Below are positions 13,968-25,745 of a stretch of DNA of 64,000 bases, in pieces. The notes beneath the pieces are model-generated. The model was not told where the DNA came from, searched no databases, and worked only from the letters and a program-made list of their open reading frames with translations. The position numbers and the translations under genes were made by a program. Location: assembly GCA_030386875.1 (NCBI GenBank), contig CM059577.1:23075038-23139037 (forward strand), read 5' to 3'. The number at the start of each line of letters is the position of its first letter. Positions within the stretch are counted from its first letter, which is position 1. This stretch comes from Morinoia aosen (lineage: Eukaryota > Arthropoda > Malacostraca > Amphipoda > Talitridae).

Positions 13968-16900
13968 GTGTGTGCAGTAACTCCGGCCCTCATTTTTGTT
14001 TGTGTAGTAACTCTGACCCTCACGTGTGTGCAGTAACTGTGACCCTCACTTGTGTGCAGTAACTAGACCCTCATTTCATGCGTGTGCAGCAACTCATACC
14101 TTCACTTATGTGTGCAGTAACTCTGACCCTCACTTGTGTGCAGTAACTAGACCCTCATTTCATGCGTGTGCAGCAACTCATACCTTCACTTATGTGTGCA
14201 GTAACTGTGACCCTCACTTGTGTGCAGTAACTGAGACCCTCATTTCATGCTTGTGCAGTAACTCATACCTTCACTTATGTGTGCAGTAACTGTGCCCCTC
14301 ACTTGTGTGCAGTAACTAGACCCTCATTTCATGCGTGTGCAGTAACTCATACCTTCACTTATGTGTGCAGTAACTGTGCCCCTCACTTGTGTGCAGTAAC
14401 TAGACCCTCATTTCATGCGTGTGCAGCAACTCATACCTTCACTTATGTGTGCAGTAACTGTGACCCTCACTTGTGTGCAGTAACTAGACCCTCATTTCAT
14501 GCGTGTGCAGCAACTCATACCTTCACTTAGGTGTGCAGTAACTGTGCCCCTCACTTGTGTGCAGTAACTAGACCCTCATTTCATGCGTGTGCAGCAACTC
14601 ATACCTTCACTTATGTGTGCAGTAACTGTGACCCTCACTTGTGTGCAGTAACTAGACCCTCATTTCATGCGTGTGCAGCAACTCATACCTTCACTTATGT
14701 GTGCAGTAACTGTGCCCCTCACTTGTGTGCAGTAACTAGACCCTCATTTCATGCGTGTGCAGCAACTCATACCTTCAATTATGTGTGCAGTAACTGTGAC
14801 CCTCATGTGTGTGCAGTAACTAGACCCTCATTTCATGCGTGTGCAGCAACTCATACCTTCACTTATGTGTGCAGTAACTGTGCCCCTCACTTGTGTGCAG
14901 TAACTAGACCCTCATTTCATGCGTGTGCAGTAACTCATACCTTCAACTATGTGTGCAGTAACTGTGACCCTCATGTGTGTGCAGTAACTAGACCCTCATT
15001 TCATGCGTGTGCAGCAACTCATACTTTCACTTATGTGTGCAGTAACTGTGACCCTCACTTGTGTGCAGTAACTAGACCCTCATTTCATGCGTGTGCAGCA
15101 ACTCATACCTTCACTTATGTGTGCAGGAACTGTGACCCTCATGTGTGTGCAGTAACTAGACCCTCATTTCATGCGTGTGCAGCAACTCATACTTTCACTT
15201 ATGTGTGCAGTAACTGTGACCCTCACTTGTGTGCAGTAACTAGACCCTCATTTCATGCGTGTGCAGTAACTCATACCTTCAATTATGTGTGCAGTAACTG
15301 TGACCCTCATGTGTGTGCAGTAACTAGACCCTCATTTCATGCGTGTGCAGCAACTCATACTTTCACTTATGTGTGCAGTAACTGTGACCCTCACTTGTGT
15401 GCAGTAACTAGACCCTCGTTTCATGCGTGTGCAGTAACTCATACCTTCACTTATGTGTGCAGTAACTGTGACCCTCACTTGTGTGCAGTAACTAGACCCT
15501 CATTTCATGCGTGTGCAGCAACTCATACCTTCACTTAGGTGTGCAGTAACTGTGCCCCTCACTTGTGTGCAGTAACTAGACCTTCGTTTCATGCGTGTGC
15601 AGTAACTGTGACCCTCATGTGTGTGCAGTAACTAGACCCTCATTTCATGCGTGTGCAGCAACTCATACCTTCACTTATGTGTGCAGTAACTGTGCCCCTC
15701 ACTTGTGTGCAGTAACAAGACCCTCATTTCATGCGTGTGCAGCAACTCATACCTTCACTTATGTGTGCAGTAACTGTGACCCTCACTTGTGTGCAGTAAC
15801 TAGACCCTCATTTCATGCGTGTGCAGCAACTCATACCTTCACTTATGTGTGCAGTAACTGTGCCCCTCACTTGTGTGCAGTAACTAGACCCTCATTTCAT
15901 GCGTGTGCAGCAACTCATACCTTCACTTATGTGTGCAGTAACTGTGCCCCTCACTTGTGTGCAGTAACTAGACCCTCATTTCATGCGTGTGCAGCAACTC
16001 ATACCTTCACTTATGTGTGCAGTAACTGTGCCCCTCACTTGTGTGCAGTAACTAGACCCTCATTTCATGCGTGTGCAGCAACTCATACCTTCACTTATGT
16101 GTGCAGTAACTGTGCCCCTCACTTGTGTGCAGTAACTAGACCCTCATTTCATGCGTGTGCAGCAACTCATACCTTCACTTATGTGTGCAGTAACTGTGAC
16201 CCTCACTTGTGTGCAGTAACTAGACCCTCATTTCATGCGTGTGCAGCAACTCAGACCTTCACTTATGTGTGCAGTAACTGTGCCCCTCACTTGTGTGCAG
16301 TAACTAGACCCTCATTTCATGCGTGTGCAGCAACTCATACCTTCACTTATGTGTGCAGTAACTGTGACCCTCACTTGTGTGCAGTAACTAGACCCTCATT
16401 TCATGCGTGTGCAGCAACTCATACCTTCACTTATGTGTGCAGTAACTGTGACCCTCACTTGTTTGCAGTAACTAGACCCCCATTTCATGCGTGTGCAGCA
16501 ACTCATACCTTCACTTATGTGTGCAGTAACTGTGCCCCTCACTTGTGTGCAGTAACTAGACCCTCATTTCATGCGTGTGCAGCAACTCATACCTTCACTT
16601 ATGTGTGCAGTAACTGTGACCCTCACTTGTGTGCAGTAACTAGACCCTCATTTCATGCGTGTGCAGCAACTCATACCTCCACTTATGTGTGCAGTAACTG
16701 TGCCCCTCACTTGTGTGCAGTAACTAGACCTTCGTTTCATGCGTGTGCAGTAACTGTGACCCTCATGTGTGTGCAGTAACTAGACCCTCATTTCATGCGT
16801 GTGCAGCAACTCATACCTTCACTTATGTGTGCAGTAACTGTGACCCTCACTTGTGTGCAGTAACTAGACCCTCATTTCATGCGTGTGCAGCAACTCATAC

Positions 16901-17868
16901 CTTCACTTATGTGTGCAGTAACTGTGCCCCTCATGTGTGTGCAGTAACTAGACCCTCATTTCATGCGTGTGCAGCAACTCATACCTTCACTTATGTGTGC
17001 AGTAACTGTGCCCCTCACTTGTGTGCAGTAACTAGACCCTCATTTCATGCGTGTGCAGCAACTCATACCTTCACTTATGTGTGCAGTAACTGTGCCCCTC
17101 ACTTGTGTGCAGTAACTAGACCCTCATTTCATGCGTGTGCAGCAACTCATACCTTCACTTATGTGTGCAGTAACTGTGACCCTCACTTGTGTGCAGTAAC
17201 TAGACCCTCATTTCATGCGTGTGCAGCAACTCATACCTTCACTTATGTGTGCAGTAACTGTGCCCCTCACTTGTGTGCAGTAACTAGACCCTCATTTCAT
17301 GCGTGTGCAGCAACTCATACCTTCACTTATGTGTGCAGTAACTGTGCCCCTCACTTGTGTGCAGTAACTAGACCCTCATTTCATGCGTGTGCAGCAACTC
17401 ATACCTTCACTTATGTGTGCAGTAACTGTGCCCCTCACTTGTGTGCAGTAACTAGACCCTCATTTCATGCGTGTGCAGCAACTCATACCTTCACTTATGT
17501 GTGCAGTAACTGTGACCCTCACTTGTGTGCAGTAACTAGACCCTCATTTCATGCGTGTGCAGCAACTCATACCTTCACTTATGTGTGCAGTAACTGTGCC
17601 CCTCACTTGTGTGCAGTAACTAGACCCTCATTTCATGCGTGTGCAGCAACTCATACCTTCACTTATGTGTGCAGTAACTGTGACCCTCACTTGTGTGCAG
17701 TAACTAGACCCTCATTTCATGTGTGTGCAGTAACTCATACCTTCACTTAGGTGTGCAGTGACTGTGACCCTCACTTGTGTGCAGTAACTAGACCCTCATT
17801 TCATGCGTGTGCAGCAACTCATACCTTCACTTAGGTGTGCAGTAACTGTGCCCCTCACGTATGCGCAG
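13968..17868 (+). repeat. 84-bp minisatellite made of three ~28-bp monomers, ending at a 3' splice site
   Basis: About 46 copies of an 84-bp unit. Each unit is a trimer of related monomers of 26, 30 and 28 bp, all beginning GTGTGCAG followed by TAAC or CAAC. The last monomers run without a gap into the acceptor of the Beat-like exon (GTATGCGCAG then TAAC), so the acceptor has the same form as every monomer start. In plus frames the unit reads as a 28-residue Cys/His-containing repeat (CSNCDPHLCAVTRPSF then HACAATHTFTYV) interrupted by TAG at 14528, 15536, 17748 and 17832. I treat it as intronic satellite, not a coding domain. Two identical short-unit junctions at 15581 and 16729, 1148 bp apart (14 units minus 28 bp), suggest an internal block duplication. 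Confidence 0.95.
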
Positions 17869-18092
17869 TAACAGTGGCGGAAGGGGCGCACCTGACGCGG
17901 CTGGTGGTGCCGCAGGTGGCGCTGGCGGGCACGGACGTGCGGCTGCAGTGCGACTACGACCAGGCGGGCGGGCCCGAGCTCTACTCCCTCAAGTGGTACA
18001 AGGACGACAAGGAGATCTACAGACACGTCCCCGCCACCGCCAACCACGCGCACTGCCCCTCGCAGATATCCCTGCCAGGCATCTCTGTTGAC
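17869..18092 (+). CDS. Beaten-path (Beat) family Ig-domain exon, partial gene
   Basis: Internal exon encoding the first half of an immunoglobulin V-like domain. After the acceptor the frame reads VAEGAHLTRLVVPQVALAG, then DVRLQCDYD with the B-strand cysteine, LYSLKWYKDDKEIYRHVPAT with the core tryptophan, and ends ISLPGISVD. The CDYD, LYSLKWYKD, E-(F/I)-YR-(Y/H)-VP and LPG-(V/I)-VD series is characteristic of insect Beat proteins, secreted or membrane-anchored neuronal Ig proteins that pair with Side receptors in axon guidance. Known Beat exons also break near this LPG..VD point. The acceptor is AG at 17867-17868; an alternative AG at 17873-17874 would keep the same phase. The donor is GTGAGT at 18093-18098. 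GC content is much higher than in the flanks. The partner exon with the second Ig cysteine and the signal-peptide exon are not in the window, so introns must be long. The paralogue (Beat-I to Beat-VII type) cannot be assigned. An isolated exon could also be a pseudogene fragment, but it has no stop or frameshift. Confidence 0.85.
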
Positions 18093-18465
18093 GTGAGTCT
18101 TCGCTCTCTCTCGTCTGTTTATTTGAAGACTTTCCGGGGCAGTGAGTTACGCATTGGTGAAGGGTTGATGTTGATGTGTGTTGCTGCATTCATTCTCTCA
18201 AGTCTGATAATTGGAAGACTTTCCGGTGGAGTGATTCGAATAAGGTAATGGTGAAGGGTTGAAGTGAGTGAGTCTGTTCATTTTTTCACGTGTGCTAATT
18301 TGAAGAATTTCCAGTGGACTGATCTAATAGGGTAATGATAAAGGGTTGAAGTTGATGTGAGTTGATCTTAGGTGTGTTCAATATTCTGCCTTATGTTAAT
18401 TTTGATCTTTATCCAGTGGTGGGATTCGAGTAGGGTAATGGTAATGTTCTTTATTTAATGAGGGC
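18093..18465 (+). repeat. Degenerate ~88-bp repeat that copies the exon's 5' splice site
   Basis: Directly downstream of the Beat-like exon lie about four diverged units. Each contains a GAAGA(C/A)TTTCC(G/A)G block, then GGGTAATGGTGAAGGGTTGA, then a donor-like string. The authentic junction GTTGAC|GTGAGT (18093) is echoed by GTTGAT|GTGTGT (18176), GTTGAA|GTGAGT (18264) and GTTGAT|GTGAGT (18357), at intervals of 83, 88 and 93 bp. The similarity includes the last six exon bases. The fourth unit decays after about 18460. Confidence 0.8.
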
Positions 18466-19221
18466 TGAAGTTAAACTAATAAGGCCTGAGTTCCAGCACA
18501 TCTGCTGCTTTGCGCTCAATCTTGGTTGGGAACGTGAGCAAAAATTTGAAATATTCAAGATTGTAAGAAAATTTTTACAAGTAGAAATATTTGTGAGAGG
18601 AAAATGTAAACATGAGTATGCTCTTGTGTCGTAAGATGTTGTTCACTAGAGCTGTGCACACGGGCTTATTTGACGGCGTAGAGATGTAGCGACTGTGTAT
18701 TTCCAGGAATGTTGAAAAATGGCGTGAAAGCAGGAGCTAGAAAGATAGGGCAGTTTTGAGGTAAATATTTGAGAAAAGTAGAGTTTTATGAAGAAGCGTT
18801 TAGGAAAAGAACAGTTTGGAAGTAGATGAGCATAAGAAAATAGCAGCTTTGAAGTTGATGCGTATCACAAAAGAACAGTTTCGATGCAGGTGCGTATAAG
18901 AAAAAAATAGTTTCGATGTAAATGCGTCTGAGAAAAGAGCAGTTTTGAGGTAGAAGCGTCTAAGAAAAATGCAGTCTTGAAGTAGGTGACTATGTGAAAA
19001 GCAGTTATGAATTAGATGCGCGTAAAGTTTTGAAGTTGATGCATAAAAGAATAGAGCAGCTTCAGAGTAAATATCTATCCGAATATGTTTAAAATTGAAG
19101 TATTTCCTATTCCAGCAGAGAAACTTTCTTCAATTTCTCCCAAGAGAAATAACAAGCCTACGTCCGTGTGCACTGGAGTAGACGCTACACTGCCGGGGCA
19201 GCAGCTGCTAAACCTGACGTG
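18466..19221. repeat. Intronic DNA with a degenerate ~40-bp repeat
   Basis: About 18740-19075 holds roughly nine decayed units with the core AGAAAAGAGCAGTTTTGA followed by GGTAGATGCG. The flanks look unique and AT-rich. The region lies downstream of the Beat-like exon on the plus strand, so it is presumably intron. No further Ig exon is recognised. Confidence 0.65.
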
Positions 19222-19950
19222 ACCTCACTGTCACGTGTCTCACGAGACACGAGACACTGTGGCACGATACTTCTCTCACGTGTCTCACGAGACACTGTGG
19301 TAGGACACTTCTGTCACGTGTCTCACGAGACACGAGACACTGTGGCAGGATACTTCTTTCACGTGCCTCACGAGACACGAGACTCTGCGGTAGGACACTC
19401 GGTCACGTGTCTCACGGGACGCTAGATATGTGGTCGAACACTTCTATCACGTGTCTCACGAGACACACGAGACACTGCGGTAGAACACTTCTGTCACGTG
19501 TCTCACGAGACACACGAGACACTGCGGTAGAACACTTCTGTCACGTGTCTCACGAGACACACGAGACACTGCGGTAGAACACTTCTGTCACGTGTCTCAC
19601 GAGACACACGAGACACTGCGGTAGAACACTTCTGTCACGTGTCTCACGAGACACACGAGACACTGCGGTAGAACACTTCTGTCACGTGTCTCACGAGACT
19701 CACGAGACACTGCGGTAGAACACTTCTGTCACGTGTCTCACGAGACACACGAGACACTGCGGTAGAACACTTCTGTCACGTGTCTCACGAGACACACGAG
19801 ACACTGCGGTAGAACACTTCTGTCACGTGTCTCACGAGACACACGAGACACTGCGGTAGAACACTTCTGTCACGTGTCTCACGAGACACACGAAACACTG
19901 CGGTAGAACACTTCTGTCATGTGTCTCACGAGACACACGAGACACTGTCA
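19222..19950. repeat. 47-bp minisatellite with CACGTG and a near-perfect palindrome in every unit
   Basis: About 15 units of 47 bp. Early units are variable (42-50 bp); later ones are nearly identical. Each holds TCACGTGTCTCACGAGACAC, which combines a CACGTG E-box with the inverted repeat GTGTCTC / GAGACAC around a 2-nt centre. A CACGAGACACTGCGGTAGAA segment follows. The array ends at a normal unit boundary near 19948. Confidence 0.95.
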
Positions 19951-20565
19951 ACACGCTATTCAGTATCCCTGACACAGTTTAAAGCTACTTGTTCTCCTTC
20001 GAGAAGATGCATGCATGGAAGCGGGTTTTTAATTTATTGTTTTCTATTTAGGTAATTATTTAAAATGTTACTCACCTAAATTGTGTAAATTGATTTAAAA
20101 TTTTAAATTTCAATTGGGCTCGATGATCTCAAACATTTGCTGCAATCTTTCAATTTTGACATTTTTCTGATCGAAATTTTTAGGTTTATATTTTTTTCCG
20201 CGGGACATTTGAGCCCAGAGGTCATGCTGCATATGACATTACTTTAGTGTTGCTAGATGCGCAGCTGTATTTAAACTCATATTTTATTCAGAAAATAGTC
20301 TTCGAGATAAAATTATTTCCATGAACCCATTTATGCTAAGTTATATTTCCTTAATAACCCTCATGCTAAGATTTGATTTTTTAAATGTCGCTCACGTTTA
20401 ATTTTTACCTCCTAAATATGTACTCTGATAGTTAAACACAAAAAAGTTGTGAGTTGAGAATTTGGGTTCGCTTGCGTTCCCATCTCACTAACTTCCTTCT
20501 TCAATAACCATTGCGGTTTTGTTAACCATTTACTGTCTCAATTTCTTTACTTATTTTACCGTTAT
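19951..20565. other. AT-rich intergenic or intronic DNA
   Basis: No open frame of note, no repeat and no recognisable element in this stretch between two minisatellites. Confidence 0.5.
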
Positions 20566-20862
20566 TGAAATCACCATCATTCCCACCTCCGTCATCACAA
20601 CCACCATCATCACAACTTCCGTCATCACAATCATCGTCACCATAACCACCGCCACCACAACCACCATCATCACAACTTCCGTCATCACAATCATCGTCAC
20701 CATAACCACCGCCACCACAACCACCGTCACCACAACCACCATCATCACAACTTCCGTCATCACAACCACCGCCACCACAACCACCGTCACCACAACCACC
20801 ATCATCTCAACTTCCGTCATCACAACCACCGCCACCACAACCACCGCCACCACAACGAGGAA
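20566..20862. repeat. CAC/CAT triplet-rich repeat
   Basis: Imperfect ACC, CAC and ATC triplets form larger blocks such as ACCACCATCATCACAACTTC followed by CGTCATCACA, which recur at about 60 and 66 bp. The plus frame reads Thr/Ile/Val only and is a composition artefact. Confidence 0.9.
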
Positions 20863-22025
20863 GGACCTGCCGCTATAGAGGCAATGAACTTCAAATAGCA
20901 CATTGGAGTGCAAATTTACCAAGCAAAAGAATTTATTAAAGTCGTATTTGAAAAAGTGCTGTAATGTCTTTTTTGTATTGAAGGGTTGAGAGTGTGTTCA
21001 TGGAAGACTCGTCAATTACTCGCAGTGAGAATTTTGCGAAAAATATGAACAAGTAATGACAATTTATAGCCATTCAATTGTCTAATAAGTCTTTGTTATT
21101 TGATGTACGCAAAGTTTGTGAAAATTTGAACATCATTCATTAATATTATACAGCACACACACATCAGTTCTTACGCACCCCAGACGCACATCAACGAATA
21201 TGTGTTGTCTCCGTGCCTTGCTGGAGTCGAAGGAAGAAATATTCCTTAAAGTTTCCCATCACTCATACGACGTGCATCCGCCAGCAGCTTTATCAGAATT
21301 TCTTCCATGGAATAGAAAGAAGGAGTTAAAGATTCGTTAAAGAAGAAGTTAAACTTGTGTCGCAGTCATGAAAACTGAGAGACTGTCAGAGTGAGAGAAC
21401 GATGAAAAGATCTCCTGAAAGAGACAACTTGCGCCTCTCTCCAACTTACGCCGTAAAACAGAACATTTGTTCATTCCCAGAAACTCGTTCTATGTAGGGT
21501 GCCAGCTGTACGGCTCGTTTTATTGCCTTTGCAGTGTTGCTTGAATTTTTGGCTTCTGACTCGCTTTTTTCGAGCGATTCGGACGAGTTAACGACACGCG
21601 AGTCTGGCGCTCGGTATCCGTGATACGCCGCGTCATCCGCAGCCTGTGTGTCAAGTTGTTCTCTGAGGTGCAGTGCTCGGCCTCAATGCTTTATTTCCGA
21701 GTTATAATGCTCAATATTTGAGTAACATGGTTCTCTCTCAGTACTTAATTTTTGAGTCATAATGTTCCATCTCAATACTCAGTATTTGGGTTATAATGCC
21801 CAATCTCAATACTCAATATTTTAGTTATGAAGCCGAATCTCAACGCTCAATCTTCAAGTTGTAGTTATCACTTAATGCAAACCTTGAATTACGCCGAAAA
21901 AAGTAATCCTCGAAATTTCTGGCCAATAATAGGTTGCATTTAGCATCGCATTTGTTGAATAGCTGGGACTAATTTATTATTAATTCGTGTAGGATTACGT
22001 TTTAATTCGGGTTCGACAGTTTTCT
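20863..22025. other. Intergenic or intronic DNA with a decayed ~38-bp repeat
   Basis: About 21677-21862 contains five diverged units with the core CTCAATACTCAATATTTGAG followed by TTATAATGC. The rest looks unique. No gene recognised. Confidence 0.55.
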
Positions 22026-22236
22026 GTTAGATTTGCCATCTGTTGGCGTTGCGATCTGTTGGAGTTGCCATCTGTTTTCGTCGCCATCTGTTGGAGTTGC
22101 CATCTGTTTTCGTTGCCATCTGTTAGAGTTGCCATCTGTTGATGTTGCTATCCGTTGGAGTTGCCATCTTTGGAGTTGCCATCTGTTGTTGTTGCTATCC
22201 GTTGGAGCTGCCATCTGTTGGAGTTGCCATCACTTG
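22026..22236. repeat. 16-bp minisatellite
   Basis: About 12 units alternate GTTGCCATCTGTTGGA with variants ending TTTTC or TTAGA, with a few short indels. Frames through it are not coding-like. Confidence 0.88.
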
Positions 22237-22619
22237 GGAGATCGGTGTTTCAGTTGTGCCGTTTGTTTATACGTTCTCACTTGAGGTGCGTGAGGGGTGT
22301 GTGAAAAGCATTCATGTTGTTAATGGAGGAAAAACTTATAAATGAATGAAAGAGGGAAATGGTGATACAATGAATGATGGTAATGATTATGTAAATATCT
22401 ACGTGAAAATATTGGTGGGCTCTCAAGTGCCGGAGATATTGCGTGGTGCACATGGACTGTGCATGATGTTGCACTGTTATTTCTCTTTGTGATGAAAAGG
22501 GAACTGTTATAAATACTTTATTTCTATATCGTAAACAAAAACTGCAGTCTCTGCAGTTTTAGTTGAGCGAACTTTTTGTTTTATTAAAACTTTCTGATTA
22601 TAGAAATGAGTCCTTTGTT
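22237..22619. other. Spacer between two arrays
   Basis: AT-rich, with only short open frames and nothing recognised. A short CTGCAGTCTCTGCAG direct duplication lies near 22540. Confidence 0.5.
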
Positions 22620-25600
22620 TTCACCCATAAACACTCAGTTCACACCATAACAAACACTCAGTTCACACCATAACAAACACTCAGTTCACACCACACCAAA
22701 CACTCAGTTCACACCATAACAAACACTCAGTTCACACCACACCAAACACTCAGTGCACACCATAACAAACACTCAGTTCACACCATACCAAACACTCAGT
22801 TCACACCATAGCAAACACTCAGTTCACACCATAACAAACACTCAGTTCACACCATCACAAACACTCAGTTCACACCATAACAAACACTCAGTTCACACCA
22901 TAGCAAACACTCAGTTCACACCATAACAAACACTCAGTTCACACCATAACAAACACTCAGTTCACACCATACCAAACACTCAGTTCACACCATAACAAAC
23001 ACTCAGTTCACACCATACCAAACACTCAGTTCACACCATACCAAACACTCAGTTCACACCATACCAAACACTCAGTTCACACCATAACAAACACTCAGTT
23101 CACACCATACCAAACACTCAGTTCACACCATAACAAACACTCAGTTCACACCATAACAAACACTCAGTTCACACCATAGCAAACACTCAGTTCACACCAT
23201 AACAAACACTCAGTTCACACCATAACAAACACTCAGTTCACACCATACCAAACACTCAGTTCACACCATAACAAACACTCAGTTCACACCATAACAAACA
23301 CTCAGTTCACACCACACCAAGCACTCAGTGCACACCATAACAAACACTCAGTTCACACCATACCAAACACTCAGTTCACACCATAGCAAACACTCAGTTC
23401 ACACCATAACAAACACTCAGTTCACACCATAACAAACACTCAGTTCACACCATAACAAACACTCAGTTCACACCATACCAAACACTCAGTTCACACCACA
23501 CCAAACACTCAGTTCACACAATAACAAACACTCAGTTCACACCACACCAAACACTCAGTTCACACCATAACAAACACTCAGTTCACACCATACCAAACAC
23601 TCAGTTCACACCATAACAAACACTCAGTTCACACCATACCAAACACTTAGTTCACACCATAACAAACACTCAGTTCACACCATACCAAACACTCAGTTCA
23701 CACCACACCAAACACTCAGTTCACACCATAACAGACACTAAGTTCACACCATACCAAACACTCAGTTCACACCATAACAAACACTCAGTTCACACCATAC
23801 CAAACACTCAGTTCACACCATAACAAACACTCAGTTCACACCATAACAAACACTAAGTTCACACCATACCAAACACTCAGTTCACACCATAACAAACACT
23901 CAGTTCACACCATACCAAACACTCAGTTCACACCATAACAAACACTCAGTTCACACTATAACAAACACTGAGTTCACACCATAACAAACACTCAGTTCAC
24001 ACCATAACAAACACTCAGTTCACACCATACCAAACACTCAGTTCACACCATAACAAACACTCAGTTCACACCATAACAAACACTCAGTTCACACCATACC
24101 AAACACTCAGTTCACACCATAACAAACACTCAGTTCACACCATAACAAACACTAAGTTCACACCATAACAAACACTCAGTTCACACAATAACAAACACTC
24201 AGTTCACACCATACCAAACACTCAGTTCACACAATAACAAACACTCAGTTCACACCATACCAAACACTCAGTTCACACAATAACAAACACTCAGTTCACA
24301 CCATAACAAACACTAAGTTCACACCATACCAAACACTCAGTTCACACCATACCAAACACTCAGTTCACACCATAACAAACACTCAGTTCACACCATAACA
24401 AATACTAAGTTCACACCATAACAAACACTCAGTTCACACAATAACAAACACTCAGTTCACACCATACCAAACACTCAGTTCACACAATAACAAACACTCA
24501 GTTCACACCATACCAAACACTCAGTTCACACAATAACAAACACTCAGTTCACATCATAACAAACACTGAGTTCACACCATACCAAACACTCAGTTCACAC
24601 CATAACAAACACTCAGTTCACACCATACCAAACACTCAGTTCACACCATAACACTCAGTTCACACCATAACAAACACTAAGTTCACACCATACCAAACAC
24701 TCAGTTCACACCATAACAAACACTCAGTTCACACCATACCAAACACTCAGTTCACACCATAACAAACACTCAGTTCACACCATAACAAACACTGAGTTCA
24801 CACCATAACAAACACTCAGTTCACACCATAACAAACACTCAGTTCACACCATACCAAACACTCAGTTCACACCATAACAAACACTCAGTTCACACCATAA
24901 CAAACACTCAGTTCACACCATACCAAACACTCAGTTCACACCATAACAAACACTGAGTTCACACCATAACAAACACTCAGTTCACACCATACCAAACACT
25001 CAGTTCACACCATAACAAACACTCAGTTCACACCATACCAAACACTCAGTTCACACCATAACAAACACTCAGTTCACACCATAACAAACACTGAGTTCAC
25101 ACCATAACAAACACTCAGTTCACACCATAACAAACACTCAGTTCACACCATAACAAACACTCAGTTCACACCATACCAAACACTCATTTCACACCATAAC
25201 AAACACTCAGTTCACACCATAACAAACACTCAGTTCACACCATACCAAACACTGAGTTCACACCATACCAAACACTCAGTTCACACCATAACAAACACTC
25301 AGTTCACACCATACCAAACACTCAGTTCACACCATAACAAACATTCAGTTCACACCATAACAAACACTCAGTTCACACCATACCAAACACTGAGTTCACA
25401 CCATACCAAACACTCAGTTCACACCATACCAAACACTCAGTTCCCACCATAACAAACACTCAGTTCACACCATAACAAACACTGAGTTCACACCATACCA
25501 AACACTCAGTTCACACCATAACAAACACTCAGTTCACACCATACCAAACACTCAGTTCACACCATACCAAACACTCAGTTCACACCATAACAAACACTCA

Positions 25601-25745
25601 GTTCACACCATAACAAACACTCAGTTCACACCATAACAAACACTGAGTTCACACCATAACAAAAACTCAGTTCACACCGTACCAAACACTCAGTTCACAC
25701 TAAAACAAACACTGAGTACATACCGTAACAGACACTCAGTTTTAA
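22620..25745. repeat. Second 23-bp minisatellite
   Basis: About 136 copies of a 23-bp unit with core AACAAACACTCAGTTCACAC then CAT. It differs in sequence from the 23-bp array at 1-2597. Common variants are ATAAC versus ATACC, CTCAG versus CTGAG or CTAAG, and CACCAT versus CACAAT. Variant order suggests repeated block duplication; for example CACAATAAC-type units cluster at 24180-24540. One 15-bp short unit occurs near 24650. The array decays through 25680-25745. Confidence 0.97.

Noticed and set aside
14026-17750. Cys-rich 28-residue repeat protein on the plus strand
   Set aside because: Broken by repeated TAG codons and frame changes, starts inside the repeat, and joins an intron-exon boundary. 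Kept only as a low-key finding because of the frame match to the exon.
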